NCBI RefSeq assembly: GCF_900114015.1
Contig: NZ_FORN01000053.1
Location: forward strand, 1 to 38,208
DNA: 38,208 nt
Direction: 5' to 3'
Origin: Caulobacter sp. UNC279MFTsu5.1
Lineage (GTDB): Bacteria; Pseudomonadota; Alphaproteobacteria; Caulobacterales; Caulobacteraceae
The position numbers and the translations under genes were made by a program. Below are positions 23,478 through 32,837 of this stretch, one piece after another; position 1 is the stretch's first letter, and each line of letters starts with the position of its first letter. Under the pieces are notes generated by a model, which made no database searches, was not told where the DNA came from, and worked only from the letters and a program-made list of their open reading frames with translations.

Positions 23478-26400
23478 TTAGAACATCGCCCGGCCGGTGA
23501 GCTTGAGGTTGTAGCGCTTCTGCTTCTTGGCCGCCTCGGCGTTGGCCTCGAGCGCCAGGTAGGACATCGGCGTGCCGGCCCGCAGGGCGAAGCCCAGGGT
23601 CACCGCGCCGTCCTTGTCGTTGGCCGCCGCCAGGGTGAAGGGCGTGCCGCCGCCGGTGTACTGGGCCACGGTGTCGCCGATCTCGCCCGCCAGCAGCTGG
23701 CGATAGCCGACCCGCACTTCCGGACGCCACCACAGGTCGCGGCCGTAGTCGGCGCCGAACACCACCCCGACGTCGCCGGTCAGGCTGCTGGACTTGCGCT
23801 TGTGGACGATCTGGTCGAACCCGTCGCCGCCGCCCGATTCCTTGCGCTCGCCCTCGCTCAGATAGAGGTAGTCGAGAGAGGCCTCGGGACGGACGAAGTA
23901 GCGGCCGGCGAACTTGGCCTCGTAGGCCGTGCCGGCGAAGGCGTTGAAGGTGTAGCCGTTCCACTTGGCGCTGTTCTTGCGCTGGACGTCGGCCACGCCG
24001 TCGCCGTTCAGGTCGCCGGAATTGAACGTCCGGTCGCCGTCGTACCAGCCGTAGCCGCCGCCGCCGCCGACGTTCATGCGCCAGCCGCCGATCGCCCGGC
24101 GCCAGTAGGCGCCCAGCTGGACGAAGTTGCCGGTGGTCTGCTCGCCCACCTTGGCGGCGATGTCGTGCTCCTCGACGCTGACATAGGCCAGGGTCAGGCC
24201 CAGGGCGCCGCCGGCGTCGCCCATCGCCTCGTAGCCGCCGACGAAGCCGAAGGCCTGGGTGTCCGAACCCATGGTGTCGTCGGTGTCGCGCCGCACCAGG
24301 GTGTTGATCTCCTGGATCCAGAGGCTGTCGGGCCCGTAGCGATCGCCCGGATCGGGGCGGAAGGCGGTGGCGGCCGAGATCGCGTGGTTGACGTTCTGCA
24401 GGGCCGCGTAGAAGCCTTCGCCCTGGTCGGGCATCATCTGGTCGTAGAGACCCAGCAGGCCGTCCTTGGTCGTCTGGCTCAGGAAGGCCGAGGCGATCGA
24501 CTTGTCCTTGCCCAGGGCCGCGAAGGTGGCGTCATAGGCCGAGGACTGGGCGGAGTTCATGCCGATCTCGGCGGCCGTGCGGCGACGGACGTCCAGATAG
24601 ACGTTGTTGGTGTCGGTGCGGCTGGAGGCCACATAGAGGTAGGGCGTGCCGCCCAGCAGGTCCTGGTTGATCGTCCCGGCGGTCAGCGAACCGGCGGTGA
24701 TCACCGTGTAGCTGGTCGGAGCGGTCAGCAGGTTGGTCAGGCGCAGGCCGATCTGGGCGCCCGAGGCGATGTTGGCCGAGCCCGAGATCACCAGGCGGGT
24801 GTTGGCCCCCGCGCCGTTGTTGGCGCTGGGGTCGGCGGTGAACACCATCTTGCTGTCCGCGCCCAGGGTCAGGCTGCTGGCGTTGATGGTCTCGGCGTTG
24901 GTCAGGCCCAGCGAGCCGTTGCCGATATTGATCGCCAGCTGGCCGTCCGAATCGCGCAGGGCGCCCAGCATGACGCCGCCGCCGCCGATGCTCAGGGTGT
25001 CGGCGCCGGCCCCGAAGGCCACGTCGCCCAGCACCGAACCGGCCTGCAGGTTGAGGGTGTCGGCCCCCGAGCCGAACAGGATGTTGCCCAGGATGAGCGG
25101 CGTGCCGGTGGTCGTGGTGCTGGTCGCCGTGGTCACCGTGTCGGTGCTGGGGAAGGTGGTGGTGGCGCTGCTCGAGGTCGGGGCGACCTGGTTCACCGTG
25201 ACGCCGGCGGTCGAGGCGCGCAGGTCCAGGGCGATGGCCGTGCCGGTGGCGACCGCGGCGGTGGCGGGCGCCGTGCCGTCCGACTTCACCGCCGGCGCGA
25301 CGACCTGGGCGGTGATCCGGCCGCTGTTGGTGATGTTGGTCAGGGTTCCGGCCGAGTCCAGCACGCCGACGGCGTCGCCCAGTTCGCCGGTGCGGGTCAC
25401 CTGGATCGTGCCGCTGTTGTTCAGGCTGGTCGCGCTGGCGCCGGCGTTGATGACGACGCCGCGCGCGTCGCCCGTCAGTCCCGATCCGGCGTAGGAGGCG
25501 CTGGCCGAGCTGATCTGTCCGCGGTTCCAGATCGAGGGGACGTTGGCGCCGGCCGTCAGGTTGACGGCGGTGGCGTTGGCCTCGCGGGCGCTGGCGGCGA
25601 CGGTGCTGTCGAAGCGCGCGCCGCCGGCTAAGGTGGCGGCCTGGCCCGTCGCGCCGCCGATTTGCACGGCGGTCGCGGTGACCTTGTCATAGACCCCGTT
25701 GGCCGAGATGCCGCCCTTGGCGACCAGGCCATAGGCGTTGTCGGCCGCGCCGACCGCGCCGATCGAGACGGCCTGGGTGTCGGAGCCGATCAACAGGGCG
25801 GGCGCGGCCCCGTAGGTCGAGATCGTCGCCGTCGAGGTCGTCGAGGAGCTGATGGTGGTGGTCGTCGTGGTCGTGCCGTCGACGACGGTCGAATAGGTCG
25901 GCCCGTTCAGCAGGACGCCGCCGGCGACATTGCCGCCGATGCGCACCGCCGGTCCGCCCTGCAGGAGGTCGTCGGCGTCGAGCTTGGCGATCGCGGTCTC
26001 GGCGGGGCGGCTGGTGTAGCGATAGCCGGTCGAGGTCACCGAACCCTGGAGGGCGAAGGCGCCGCTGACATTGCCGTCGATCGCCACGCCGGTGGCGTTC
26101 AGGCCGGTGGCGGTGGTGGCGCCGTTGATCGTGACCTTTCCGGTCACTGGAGCCGCGACATGGACGCCGTAGGCGTTGTCGCCGAGGACGCTGATCGAGC
26201 CGCCGGTGGTCAGGTTGCCGACCAGGCCGCTCTCCAGCGAGATGCCGGCCGAATTGTTGCCCTCGATGGTGATCGAGCCGGTCGAGCCCTGGACGATGTC
26301 GCCGGTGAACACGCCGGGGCCGACCAGGCGGACGCCGTAGCGGTTGGCGCCCTTGGCGAACACGCCGTCCAGGTCGCCGTCGCTGTCGGTGTCGGTCGGG

Positions 26401-26747
26401 GTGTAGTCCTCGGTCAGGCTGATGGCGGCGTTATTGGTCACCGAGCCCGTCGTGCCGCCCTGGATCAGGACGCCGGTCGAGTTGTCGACGCCGACGGTGG
26501 ACAGGCCGTTGCCGCCCAGGGTGACCTTGTTGTTGCTGTTCAGGGTGACCAGCGGGCCGGCCGTGGTCAGGGTGATCCCCCCGCCGGTGTCGACCTTCAC
26601 GTCGTCGGCGGCGCCGCCCGACGTCGCCGTCGCGGTGGCGATCGGCGTCGTGCGGGCCGTGTTGATGACCGTCTCAGCATAAGCGCCGAACGCCATGGCC
26701 AGGAGAGGAGCGGTTGCGACTGTCGCGACCAGGACCTTGCGCTGCAT
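23478..26747 (-). CDS. Autotransporter with beta-helix-like passenger
   Basis: A 1089-residue type V secretion protein. MQRKVLVATVATAPLLAMAFGAYAE is the signal peptide. The passenger (about 25-800) is Thr/Ser/Gly/Ala-rich with short repeating strands such as GNLTTGGSISVLGDNAYGVH and NNSGTIQVTRTG, which suggests a right-handed beta-helix. The last 280 residues (from about 805, IQEINTLVRRDTDD) form the translocator barrel and end in RAMF with terminal Phe. Two acidic calcium-type motifs occur, DTDSDGDLDG near residue 120 and DLNGDGVAD near 915. No protease triad or other catalytic motif is recognised. The ATG at 26747 is chosen for the signal peptide; the longer frame overlaps phoR. Divergent from phoR. 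Confidence 0.9.
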   Translation of the reverse strand: MQRKVLVATVATAPLLAMAFGAYAETVINTARTTPIATATATSGGAADDVKVDTGGGITLTTAGPLVTLNSNNKVTLGGNGLSTVGVDNSTGVLIQGGTTGSVTNNAAISLTEDYTPTDTDSDGDLDGVFAKGANRYGVRLVGPGVFTGDIVQGSTGSITIEGNNSAGISLESGLVGNLTTGGSISVLGDNAYGVHVAAPVTGKVTINGATTATGLNATGVAIDGNVSGAFALQGSVTSTGYRYTSRPAETAIAKLDADDLLQGGPAVRIGGNVAGGVLLNGPTYSTVVDGTTTTTTTISSSTTSTATISTYGAAPALLIGSDTQAVSIGAVGAADNAYGLVAKGGISANGVYDKVTATAVQIGGATGQAATLAGGARFDSTVAASAREANATAVNLTAGANVPSIWNRGQISSASASYAGSGLTGDARGVVINAGASATSLNNSGTIQVTRTGELGDAVGVLDSAGTLTNITNSGRITAQVVAPAVKSDGTAPATAAVATGTAIALDLRASTAGVTVNQVAPTSSSATTTFPSTDTVTTATSTTTTGTPLILGNILFGSGADTLNLQAGSVLGDVAFGAGADTLSIGGGGVMLGALRDSDGQLAINIGNGSLGLTNAETINASSLTLGADSKMVFTADPSANNGAGANTRLVISGSANIASGAQIGLRLTNLLTAPTSYTVITAGSLTAGTINQDLLGGTPYLYVASSRTDTNNVYLDVRRRTAAEIGMNSAQSSAYDATFAALGKDKSIASAFLSQTTKDGLLGLYDQMMPDQGEGFYAALQNVNHAISAATAFRPDPGDRYGPDSLWIQEINTLVRRDTDDTMGSDTQAFGFVGGYEAMGDAGGALGLTLAYVSVEEHDIAAKVGEQTTGNFVQLGAYWRRAIGGWRMNVGGGGGYGWYDGDRTFNSGDLNGDGVADVQRKNSAKWNGYTFNAFAGTAYEAKFAGRYFVRPEASLDYLYLSEGERKESGGGDGFDQIVHKRKSSSLTGDVGVVFGADYGRDLWWRPEVRVGYRQLLAGEIGDTVAQYTGGGTPFTLAAANDKDGAVTLGFALRAGTPMSYLALEANAEAAKKQKRYNLKLTGRAMF

Positions 26748-26784
26748 TCCGAACGACACCTTAGAGATAATCCCAGACCCCAGA

Positions 26785-26811
26785 TTGCGGCACGTTGCGG
26801 CGAAATTGCGG
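26785..26811. promoter_or_regulatory. Three TTGCGG repeats spaced 10-11 bases
   Basis: TTGCGG starts at 26785, 26795 and 26806, so all copies face the same side of the DNA helix. They lie 38-64 bases upstream of the autotransporter ATG and in the shared control region with phoR. Tandem half-sites at this spacing are the style of OmpR/PhoB-family operators, but the sequence differs from the PHO box at 28346. Regulator unknown. Confidence 0.4.
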
Positions 26812-26922
26812 TGCTTTCCGACAACGTCGCGCGACGAGGCGTTTGACGGTCTATCGCAAGCGTTCCCGGGGCGCCATATCTGGTTCGCCGAATCCTCCCA
26901 TCGCCAAAATCGAGACTGCCGC

Positions 26923-28365
26923 ATGCCGATGGCCTCGCCGTCCTCGTCAACCCGCTCTGGCGGGGTCGCCCGCACGCCCCTGGCCGCGTGGGGCGCCGTG
27001 CTGGCCGGACCCGCGGCCCTGCTGGCCCTGGCGGCGGCGGGCGGGGCGAACACCGCGGCGGCGGTCCCGCTGGCCCTGTTCAGCGGCGGCGCCAGCTATG
27101 TGCTGGCCCGGCGGATGCTGACCCGCCCCGCCGACCCGGCCGCCCCGGCGCCCGTGCCGGCCGCCCAGGACCAGCCGCCCCCCTTCGGCCTGATTCTGGA
27201 GACCCTGCCCGATCCGCTGATGGTCATCGCCGCCGAGGAGGCCGACGACCTGACCGGCCGGCGGTTCGTGTTCGCCAACGCCGCGGCCCGCGACCTGTTC
27301 AAGCTGCAGCCGCGCGGCGGGCTGCTGGTCTCGGCCCTGCGCAGCCCGCAGGTGCTGGAGGCGGTGGACGAAAGCCTGTTCGGGGGCGTGCGGCGCTCGG
27401 TCGACTATGTCGGCGGCGGGGCCCAGGGCCGCGAATGGGCCGCGCACTGCGCGCCGCTGGGCGTCGACGAGCGCGGGTCGCGCCTGGCCCTGCTGGTGCT
27501 CAGCGACGAGACCGACGCCCGCCGCAGCGAGCGGACCCGGGCCGACTTCCTGGCCAACGCCAGCCATGAGCTGCGCACGCCCCTGGCCTCGCTGTCGGGC
27601 TTCATCGAGACCCTGCGCGGCCACGCCAAGGACGATGTCGGCGCCCGCGACAAGTTCCTGGGCATCATGCAGGCCCAGGCCGAGCGGATGGCGCGGCTGA
27701 TCGACGACCTGATGAGCCTGTCGCGAATCGAGCTCAACGAGCACATCGCCCCGCTGGGCCGGGTCGACCTCGGCATGGCCACCATCGACGTGCTGGACGC
27801 CCTGGCCCCCCAGGCCAAGGAAAAGGCCGTGGCCTTCGATCCCGTCCTGCCGCCGCGCGGCGCGGCGGTGGTCGAGGGCGACCGCGACCAGATCGTCCAG
27901 GTGATCCAGAACCTAGTCGACAACGCCATCAAGTACACGCCGCGCGACGGCGTCGTGCGGGTGGAGATCTTTTCGGGCCTGACCGCCGACATGGCCGCCG
28001 CCCCGCGCGACCCGGGCGCGGCGCGGATGTCGCTGCTGACCCCCGACCACGCCGTCGACGAGCGCTACGCCTCGCTGCGGGTCAGCGACCGGGGGCCGGG
28101 CATGGCCCGCGAGCACCTGCCGCGCCTGACCGAGCGGTTCTACCGGGTCGAGGGTCAGAAGAGCGGCGAGCGCTCGGGCACCGGCCTGGGCCTGGCCATC
28201 GTCAAGCACATCATGAACCGCCATCGCGGCGGCATGACGGTCGAGAGCGTGCAGGGCGAGGGCGCGACGTTCGGGGTCTATTTTCCCATGGCCAGGGCGG
28301 GCGCGGACGCCTCGCGCGCGGCCTCCGAGCCCGCCTCGCCGGACGCTGTCGCAAAACTGTCGTGA
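26923..28365 (+). CDS. phoR: Phosphate regulon sensor histidine kinase PhoR
   Basis: The kinase that activates PhoB when phosphate is scarce. The 480 residues include two hydrophobic helices (about 19-62), a PAS-like region (about 88-195, starting LILETLPDPLMVI), and the kinase core: ANASHELRTPLASLSG with His215, N box QNLVDNAIKYT, DRGPGMAREHLPRLTERFYR, and SGTGLGLAIVKHIMNRHRGG. Two ATGs (26923 and 26929) are close; neither has a strong ribosome site. The open frame further upstream crosses the autotransporter promoter and is not used. pstC follows, and the final codons of phoR form part of the PHO-box-like repeats. Confidence 0.93.
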   Translation: MPMASPSSSTRSGGVARTPLAAWGAVLAGPAALLALAAAGGANTAAAVPLALFSGGASYVLARRMLTRPADPAAPAPVPAAQDQPPPFGLILETLPDPLMVIAAEEADDLTGRRFVFANAAARDLFKLQPRGGLLVSALRSPQVLEAVDESLFGGVRRSVDYVGGGAQGREWAAHCAPLGVDERGSRLALLVLSDETDARRSERTRADFLANASHELRTPLASLSGFIETLRGHAKDDVGARDKFLGIMQAQAERMARLIDDLMSLSRIELNEHIAPLGRVDLGMATIDVLDALAPQAKEKAVAFDPVLPPRGAAVVEGDRDQIVQVIQNLVDNAIKYTPRDGVVRVEIFSGLTADMAAAPRDPGAARMSLLTPDHAVDERYASLRVSDRGPGMAREHLPRLTERFYRVEGQKSGERSGTGLGLAIVKHIMNRHRGGMTVESVQGEGATFGVYFPMARAGADASRAASEPASPDAVAKLS

Positions 28366-28376
28366 AAACGTCGCAT
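28346..28376 (+). promoter_or_regulatory. Candidate PHO box of the pst operon
   Basis: Three direct repeats at exactly 11-base spacing: CTGTCGCAAAA (28346), CTGTCGTGAAA (28357) and ACGTCGCATAA (28368). The first two match the known CTGTCAT-type PhoB half-site plus A-rich spacer; the third is weaker. The array overlaps the phoR stop codon and lies about 95 bases upstream of the pstC ATG. Confidence 0.75.
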
Positions 28377-28468
28377 AAGGTCAGCGCCCGCCCGGCATAG
28401 ATCGGCGCGGGCGGTACGGCGCGTTGGGCGCCGTCATCGCATCCTTCGCGCAAGACCCCGCCGCACGC

Positions 28469-29911
28469 ATGCTGACCTGGCTCTCGCTCCTTTTCCTCGC
28501 CCTGTTCTCCGGCGCGGCGTTCATGGCCGGCCGAGGCCGCGCGCTGAAGTCGTCCGGCGGCTCCAAGGCCAAGCTCCACTCGCTGCCGAACTATTACGGC
28601 CTGTACGCCGCCCTCTGGGCCGGTGCGCCGGCGGCCCTGCTGCTGCTGCTGGGCGCCACGTTCGGCGGCCGGGTCGAGAACGCCATGCTGCAGGCCCAGC
28701 GCCCCGCCGTGGTGCAGGCCCTGACCCCCGATCGGCAGGACGTGTTCTTCAGCGACGTCAGCGCCGTCGCCGTCGGCCAGGCCGCCAGCGAGGTGACCTA
28801 TGACGGCCCGCTGAAGGCCGCCTTCGACGCCAAGGTGGTCGAGGCCAAGCGCATCGACGGCATCGTCAGCTACTCGGTCCTGGGCCTGGCCGGCCTGCTG
28901 GCCCTGGCCGGCTTCCTGCTGGCCACCCCGCGCATCAACACCGAATTCCGCGCCCGCAACCGGGTGGAAGGCTGGATATCAGGCGTGCTGATCGCCTGCT
29001 CGGTCGCCGCCGTCCTGACGACGCTCGGCATCGTCATGTCGCTGATCTACGAAAGCTGGCGCTTCTTCGAGAGCGTCTCGCCGCTCAGCTTCCTGTTCGG
29101 CACCGAATGGGCCCCGCAGATCGCCATGCGCGCCGACCAGGTGGCCTCCTCGGGGGCGTTCGGCGCCGTGCCGCTGTTCGCCGGCACCTTCCTGGTCATG
29201 ATGATCGCCATGCTGGTGGCCGCGCCGATCGGCCTCTACTCGGCGATCTACCTGTCGGAATACGCCGGCCGCGGCCTGCGCTCGGTGATCAAGCCGCTGC
29301 TGGAGATCCTGGCCGGCGTGCCGACCGTGGTCTACGGCTTCTTCGCCGCCCTGACCGTCGGCCCGCTGTTCCGCGCCTTTTTCAACGGCATCGGCGAGCA
29401 GATGGCCGGCGGCCCGCTGGACGGGATCGCCCAGTACCTGATGCAGGTCCAGAACCAGATGGCCCTGGTGGCCGGGGTGGTGATGGGCATCATGCTGATC
29501 CCCTTCGTCTCCTCGCTGTCGGACGACATCATCAACGCCGTGCCCCAGAGCCTGCGCGACGGCAGCTACGCCATGGGCGCGACCAAGTCCGAGACCGTCA
29601 AGAAGGTGGTCCTGCCCGCCGCCCTGCCGGGCATCATGGCCGCCATGCTGCTGGCCGTGTCCCGCGCGGTGGGCGAGACCATGATCGTCACCATGGCCGC
29701 CGGCCTGCAGGCCAAGCTGACCGCCAACCCGCTGGACACCGTCACCACCGTGACCGTCCAGATCGTCACCCTGCTGACCGGGGACCAGGAATTCGACAGC
29801 CCCAAGACCCTGTCGGCCTTCGGCCTGGGCCTGACCCTGTTCGTGGTCACCCTGGGCCTCAACATCATCGCCCTGCGCATCGTCCAGAAGTACCGGGAAC
29901 AATATGACTGA
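28469..29911 (+). CDS. pstC: Phosphate ABC transporter permease PstC
   Basis: Inner-membrane permease of the high-affinity phosphate importer. The 480 residues exceed the E. coli size (about 320) because of an N-terminal region with extra helices (WLSLLFLALFSGAAFMAG, GLYAALWAGAPAALLLLLGA) and a periplasmic stretch; this long form is usual in alphaproteobacteria as far as I recall. The C-terminal half carries the binding-protein-dependent permease signature around SLRDGSYAMGATKSETVKKV and PGIMAAMLLAVSRAVGETMI. I use the ATG at 28469; a TTG at 28424 would add 15 residues. It overlaps pstA by eight bases. Confidence 0.94.
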   Translation: MLTWLSLLFLALFSGAAFMAGRGRALKSSGGSKAKLHSLPNYYGLYAALWAGAPAALLLLLGATFGGRVENAMLQAQRPAVVQALTPDRQDVFFSDVSAVAVGQAASEVTYDGPLKAAFDAKVVEAKRIDGIVSYSVLGLAGLLALAGFLLATPRINTEFRARNRVEGWISGVLIACSVAAVLTTLGIVMSLIYESWRFFESVSPLSFLFGTEWAPQIAMRADQVASSGAFGAVPLFAGTFLVMMIAMLVAAPIGLYSAIYLSEYAGRGLRSVIKPLLEILAGVPTVVYGFFAALTVGPLFRAFFNGIGEQMAGGPLDGIAQYLMQVQNQMALVAGVVMGIMLIPFVSSLSDDIINAVPQSLRDGSYAMGATKSETVKKVVLPAALPGIMAAMLLAVSRAVGETMIVTMAAGLQAKLTANPLDTVTTVTVQIVTLLTGDQEFDSPKTLSAFGLGLTLFVVTLGLNIIALRIVQKYREQYD

Positions 29912-31205
29912 CGCAGCCATCACCCCCGGCGCGCCCGCCTCTCGTCCGGCCCTGTCGGCCCGCGACGCCCTGCTCAAGAAGCGCCACCGCTCCGAAAAGC
30001 TGTTCCGCGCCCAGGGCATTGCGGCGATCGTCGTCGCCATGATCTTCCTGGTCGTGCTGGTCGGCCGCATCGTCGTCCAGGGCTACTCGACCTTCGAGAC
30101 CCACACCCTGACGGTGCCGGTCTACCTGAACCCCGAGCGCATCGACGTGACCGCGCTGGAAGGGGTCAACTACGACTACATCGTCGCCGAGGCGATGATG
30201 AAGAAGCTGGGCGTCCAGGACGACGACCTGGGCACGACGTCGGGCAAGATCATGGACCTGACCTCGCGCGACTTCGGCAACCAGCTGCTGCAGATGGTCA
30301 AGAAGGACCATTCGCTGATCGGTAAGACCGTCAACGTCACCGGCTCGGTCAAGGCCGACGCCGACCTCTACTACAAGGGCGAGATCGAGCGGGCGACCGC
30401 CGAGGGCGACCGCAAGCTCGACAACCAGCAGTTGGACTGGCTGGACAGGCTGAAGGCCGACGGCACGGTCAAGACCGGCTTCAACACCAAGTTCTTCACC
30501 AATTCCGACTCGACCGAGCCCGAACAGGCCGGCGTCTGGGGCGCGGTGATCGGCTCGGCCATGATGCTGGTGATCACCGCCATGATCGCCATCCCGGTCG
30601 GGGTGATGGCCGCGGTCTATCTCGAGGAGTTCGCGCCCAAGAACCGCTGGACCGACATCATCGAGGTCAACATCAACAACCTGGCGGCCGTGCCGTCGAT
30701 CGTCTACGGCCTGCTGGGCCTGGCCCTGTTCATCAACTGGCTGCACGTGCCGCGCGGCTCGCCGCTGGTCGGCGGCCTGGTGCTGGCCCTGATGGCCCTG
30801 CCGACCGTGATCATCGCCACCCGCAGCTCGCTGAAGGCGGTGCCGCCCTCGATCCGCGAAGCCGCTCTCGGCGTCGGCGCCTCCAAGGCCCAGACCGTGT
30901 TCCACCACGTCCTGCCCCTGGCCCTGCCCGGGGTGATGACCGGCGCCATCCTGTCGCTGGCCCACGCCCTGGGCGAGACCGCGCCGCTGCTGATGATCGG
31001 CATGGTCGCCTTCGTGCCCGGCGCGCCGGAAAGCTTCACCAGCTCGGCCACCGTGTTGCCGGTCCAGGTGTTCATCTGGGAGAACGCCTCGGAGCGCGCC
31101 TTCCACGAACGCACCGCCGCCGCCATCATCGTGCTGCTGGTCTTCATGATCGTCATGAACGCCGCCGCGGTGATCCTGCGCCGTCGCTTCGAACGCCGGT
31201 GGTAG
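29904..31205 (+). CDS. pstA: Phosphate ABC transporter permease PstA
   Basis: Second permease subunit. The 433 residues start inside the last codons of pstC (eight-base overlap). A cytosolic N-terminus and one helix (IAAIVVAMIFLVVLVGRIVV) lead to a periplasmic insert of about 130 residues, longer than in E. coli PstA. The permease core shows GVWGAVIGSAMMLVITAMIA, VPSIVYGLLGLALF and the EAA loop SIREAALGVGASKAQTVFHHV. Works with PstC and PstB and an unlinked PstS. Confidence 0.95.
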   Translation: MTDAAITPGAPASRPALSARDALLKKRHRSEKLFRAQGIAAIVVAMIFLVVLVGRIVVQGYSTFETHTLTVPVYLNPERIDVTALEGVNYDYIVAEAMMKKLGVQDDDLGTTSGKIMDLTSRDFGNQLLQMVKKDHSLIGKTVNVTGSVKADADLYYKGEIERATAEGDRKLDNQQLDWLDRLKADGTVKTGFNTKFFTNSDSTEPEQAGVWGAVIGSAMMLVITAMIAIPVGVMAAVYLEEFAPKNRWTDIIEVNINNLAAVPSIVYGLLGLALFINWLHVPRGSPLVGGLVLALMALPTVIIATRSSLKAVPPSIREAALGVGASKAQTVFHHVLPLALPGVMTGAILSLAHALGETAPLLMIGMVAFVPGAPESFTSSATVLPVQVFIWENASERAFHERTAAAIIVLLVFMIVMNAAAVILRRRFERRW

Positions 31206-31260
31206 ACTGATGCGCCGCCACCTCAATCCCCTCGCTTCCTCCCTTTCGCTGGGACACGCC

Positions 31261-32112
31261 ATGCCGACCGAAAACCGCGACGACACCCTCGCCGCCGCCC
31301 ATGCCCCGGCGCTCGCCGCCGCCATCCCGCCCGGCCATGGCCACGCCATGACCAGCGAGTTCAAGATCCGCGCCCGCGACGTCAACGTCTTCTACGGCGA
31401 GAAGCAGGCGCTGTTCGACGTCAGCCTGGACGTGCCGGCCAAGTCGGTGACCGCCTTCATCGGCCCGTCGGGCTGCGGCAAGTCGACCTTCCTGCGCTGC
31501 ATCAACCGGATGAACGACACCATCCCGTCGGCCAAGGTGTTGGGCTCGATCGAGATCGACGGCGACGACGTCAACGCCAAGAGCGTCGACCCGGTGGTCC
31601 TGCGCTCGCGGGTCGGCATGGTGTTCCAGAAGCCGAACCCGTTCCCCAAGACGATCTTCGAGAACGTCGCCTACGGCCCCAAGATCCACGGCCTGGCCTC
31701 GCGCAAGGACGAGCTGGAAGCCATCGTCGAGAGCAGCCTGAAGAAGGCCGGCCTCTGGAACGAGGTCTCCGACCGCCTGCACCAGCCCGGCACCGGCCTG
31801 TCCGGCGGCCAGCAGCAGCGCCTGGTCATCGCCCGCGCCATCGCCGTCTCGCCGGAAGTGATCCTGATGGACGAGCCCTGCTCGGCCCTCGATCCGATCG
31901 CCACCGCCAAGATCGAGGAGCTGATCGACGAGCTGCGCAGCCAGTTCTGCATCGTCATCGTCACCCACTCGATGGCCCAGGCCGCCCGCGTGTCGCAGAA
32001 GACCGCCTTCTTCCACCTGGGCAAGCTGGTCGAGAGCGGTCCGACCGAGGAGATGTTCACCAATCCTCGCGACACCCGCACCCAGGACTACATCACCGGC
32101 CGCTTCGGCTAA
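31261..32112 (+). CDS. pstB: Phosphate ABC transporter ATP-binding protein PstB
   Basis: ATPase of the phosphate importer. Walker A GPSGCGKST, Q loop MVFQKPNPFP, signature LSGGQQQRLVIARAIA, Walker B VILMDEPCSALDP and switch His in IVTHSMAQA are all present. The start is uncertain. ATGs at 31210, 31261 and 31348 are in frame; conserved PstB sequence only begins near FKIRARDVNVFYG, and the part before it is Ala/Pro/His-rich. I chose 31261 (283 residues); 31210 would place it four bases after the pstA stop. Confidence 0.93.
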   Translation: MPTENRDDTLAAAHAPALAAAIPPGHGHAMTSEFKIRARDVNVFYGEKQALFDVSLDVPAKSVTAFIGPSGCGKSTFLRCINRMNDTIPSAKVLGSIEIDGDDVNAKSVDPVVLRSRVGMVFQKPNPFPKTIFENVAYGPKIHGLASRKDELEAIVESSLKKAGLWNEVSDRLHQPGTGLSGGQQQRLVIARAIAVSPEVILMDEPCSALDPIATAKIEELIDELRSQFCIVIVTHSMAQAARVSQKTAFFHLGKLVESGPTEEMFTNPRDTRTQDYITGRFG

Positions 32113-32130
32113 CCGGCAGGACAAGAAGCG

Positions 32131-32820
32131 ATGACCGAACATACCGTCAAATCCTACGGCGAAGAGCTGAACCACCTCACGGCCGAGGTCACCCGCATGG
32201 GCGGCCTGGCCGAGGCCCAGGTCGCCGACGCCATCGACTGCATCGCCCGCCGCGACGCGCCCCTGGCCCAGCAGGTCGTGGCCCGCGACGAGCGGCTCGA
32301 CGCCCTGCAGGCCGAGATCGAGCGCAAGGCCTTCAAGCTGATCGCCCTGCGCCAGCCGATGGCCGTGGACCTGCGCCACGCCGTCGCCGCCCTGAAGATC
32401 TCGATGAGCCTGGAGCGCTGCGGCGACATGGCCAAGAACATCGGCAAGCGCGCCCTGATCCTGACCGAGGCCGACCCGATGAGCGCCCTGACCCGCTCGA
32501 TCGAGCGCATGGGCCGCCTGGTCCAGGGCCGGCTGAAGGACGTGCTGGACGCCTACACCGCTTCGGACCTGCAGCGCGCCGTCGGCGTCTGGGGTCGCGA
32601 CGAGGAGGTCGACGAGCACTACAACGCCATCTTCCGCGAACTGCTGACCTACATGATGGGCGACCCCCGGACGATCAATCCGTGCGCCCACCTGCTGTTC
32701 GTGGCCAAGAACCTCGAGCGCATCGGCGACCACGCCACCAACATCGCCGAGATCATCCATTTCGAGCTGACCGGCGAGGAGATCGTCTCGCAACGTCCCA
32801 AGCTCGAGCTGTCGAACTAA
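32131..32820 (+). CDS. phoU: Phosphate signalling regulator PhoU
   Basis: PhoU links the Pst importer to PhoR and holds the kinase off when phosphate is plentiful. The 229-residue all-helical protein contains two PhoU repeats with the metal-binding motifs ERCGDMAKNI and ERIGDHATNIAEI. It starts 18 bases after pstB and ends 17 bases before phoB. In Caulobacter, loss of PhoU is reported to be harmful, but nothing in this sequence speaks to that. Confidence 0.96.
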   Translation: MTEHTVKSYGEELNHLTAEVTRMGGLAEAQVADAIDCIARRDAPLAQQVVARDERLDALQAEIERKAFKLIALRQPMAVDLRHAVAALKISMSLERCGDMAKNIGKRALILTEADPMSALTRSIERMGRLVQGRLKDVLDAYTASDLQRAVGVWGRDEEVDEHYNAIFRELLTYMMGDPRTINPCAHLLFVAKNLERIGDHATNIAEIIHFELTGEEIVSQRPKLELSN

Positions 32821-32837
32821 GCAAGAGGCCAGCGCAA

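Noticed and set aside
23337..25631. 764-codon plus-strand frame opposite the autotransporter
   Set aside because: Composition is that of a mirror frame (Val/Gly/Ala/Asp/His), there is no ribosome site, and the minus frame has signal peptide, barrel and terminator.
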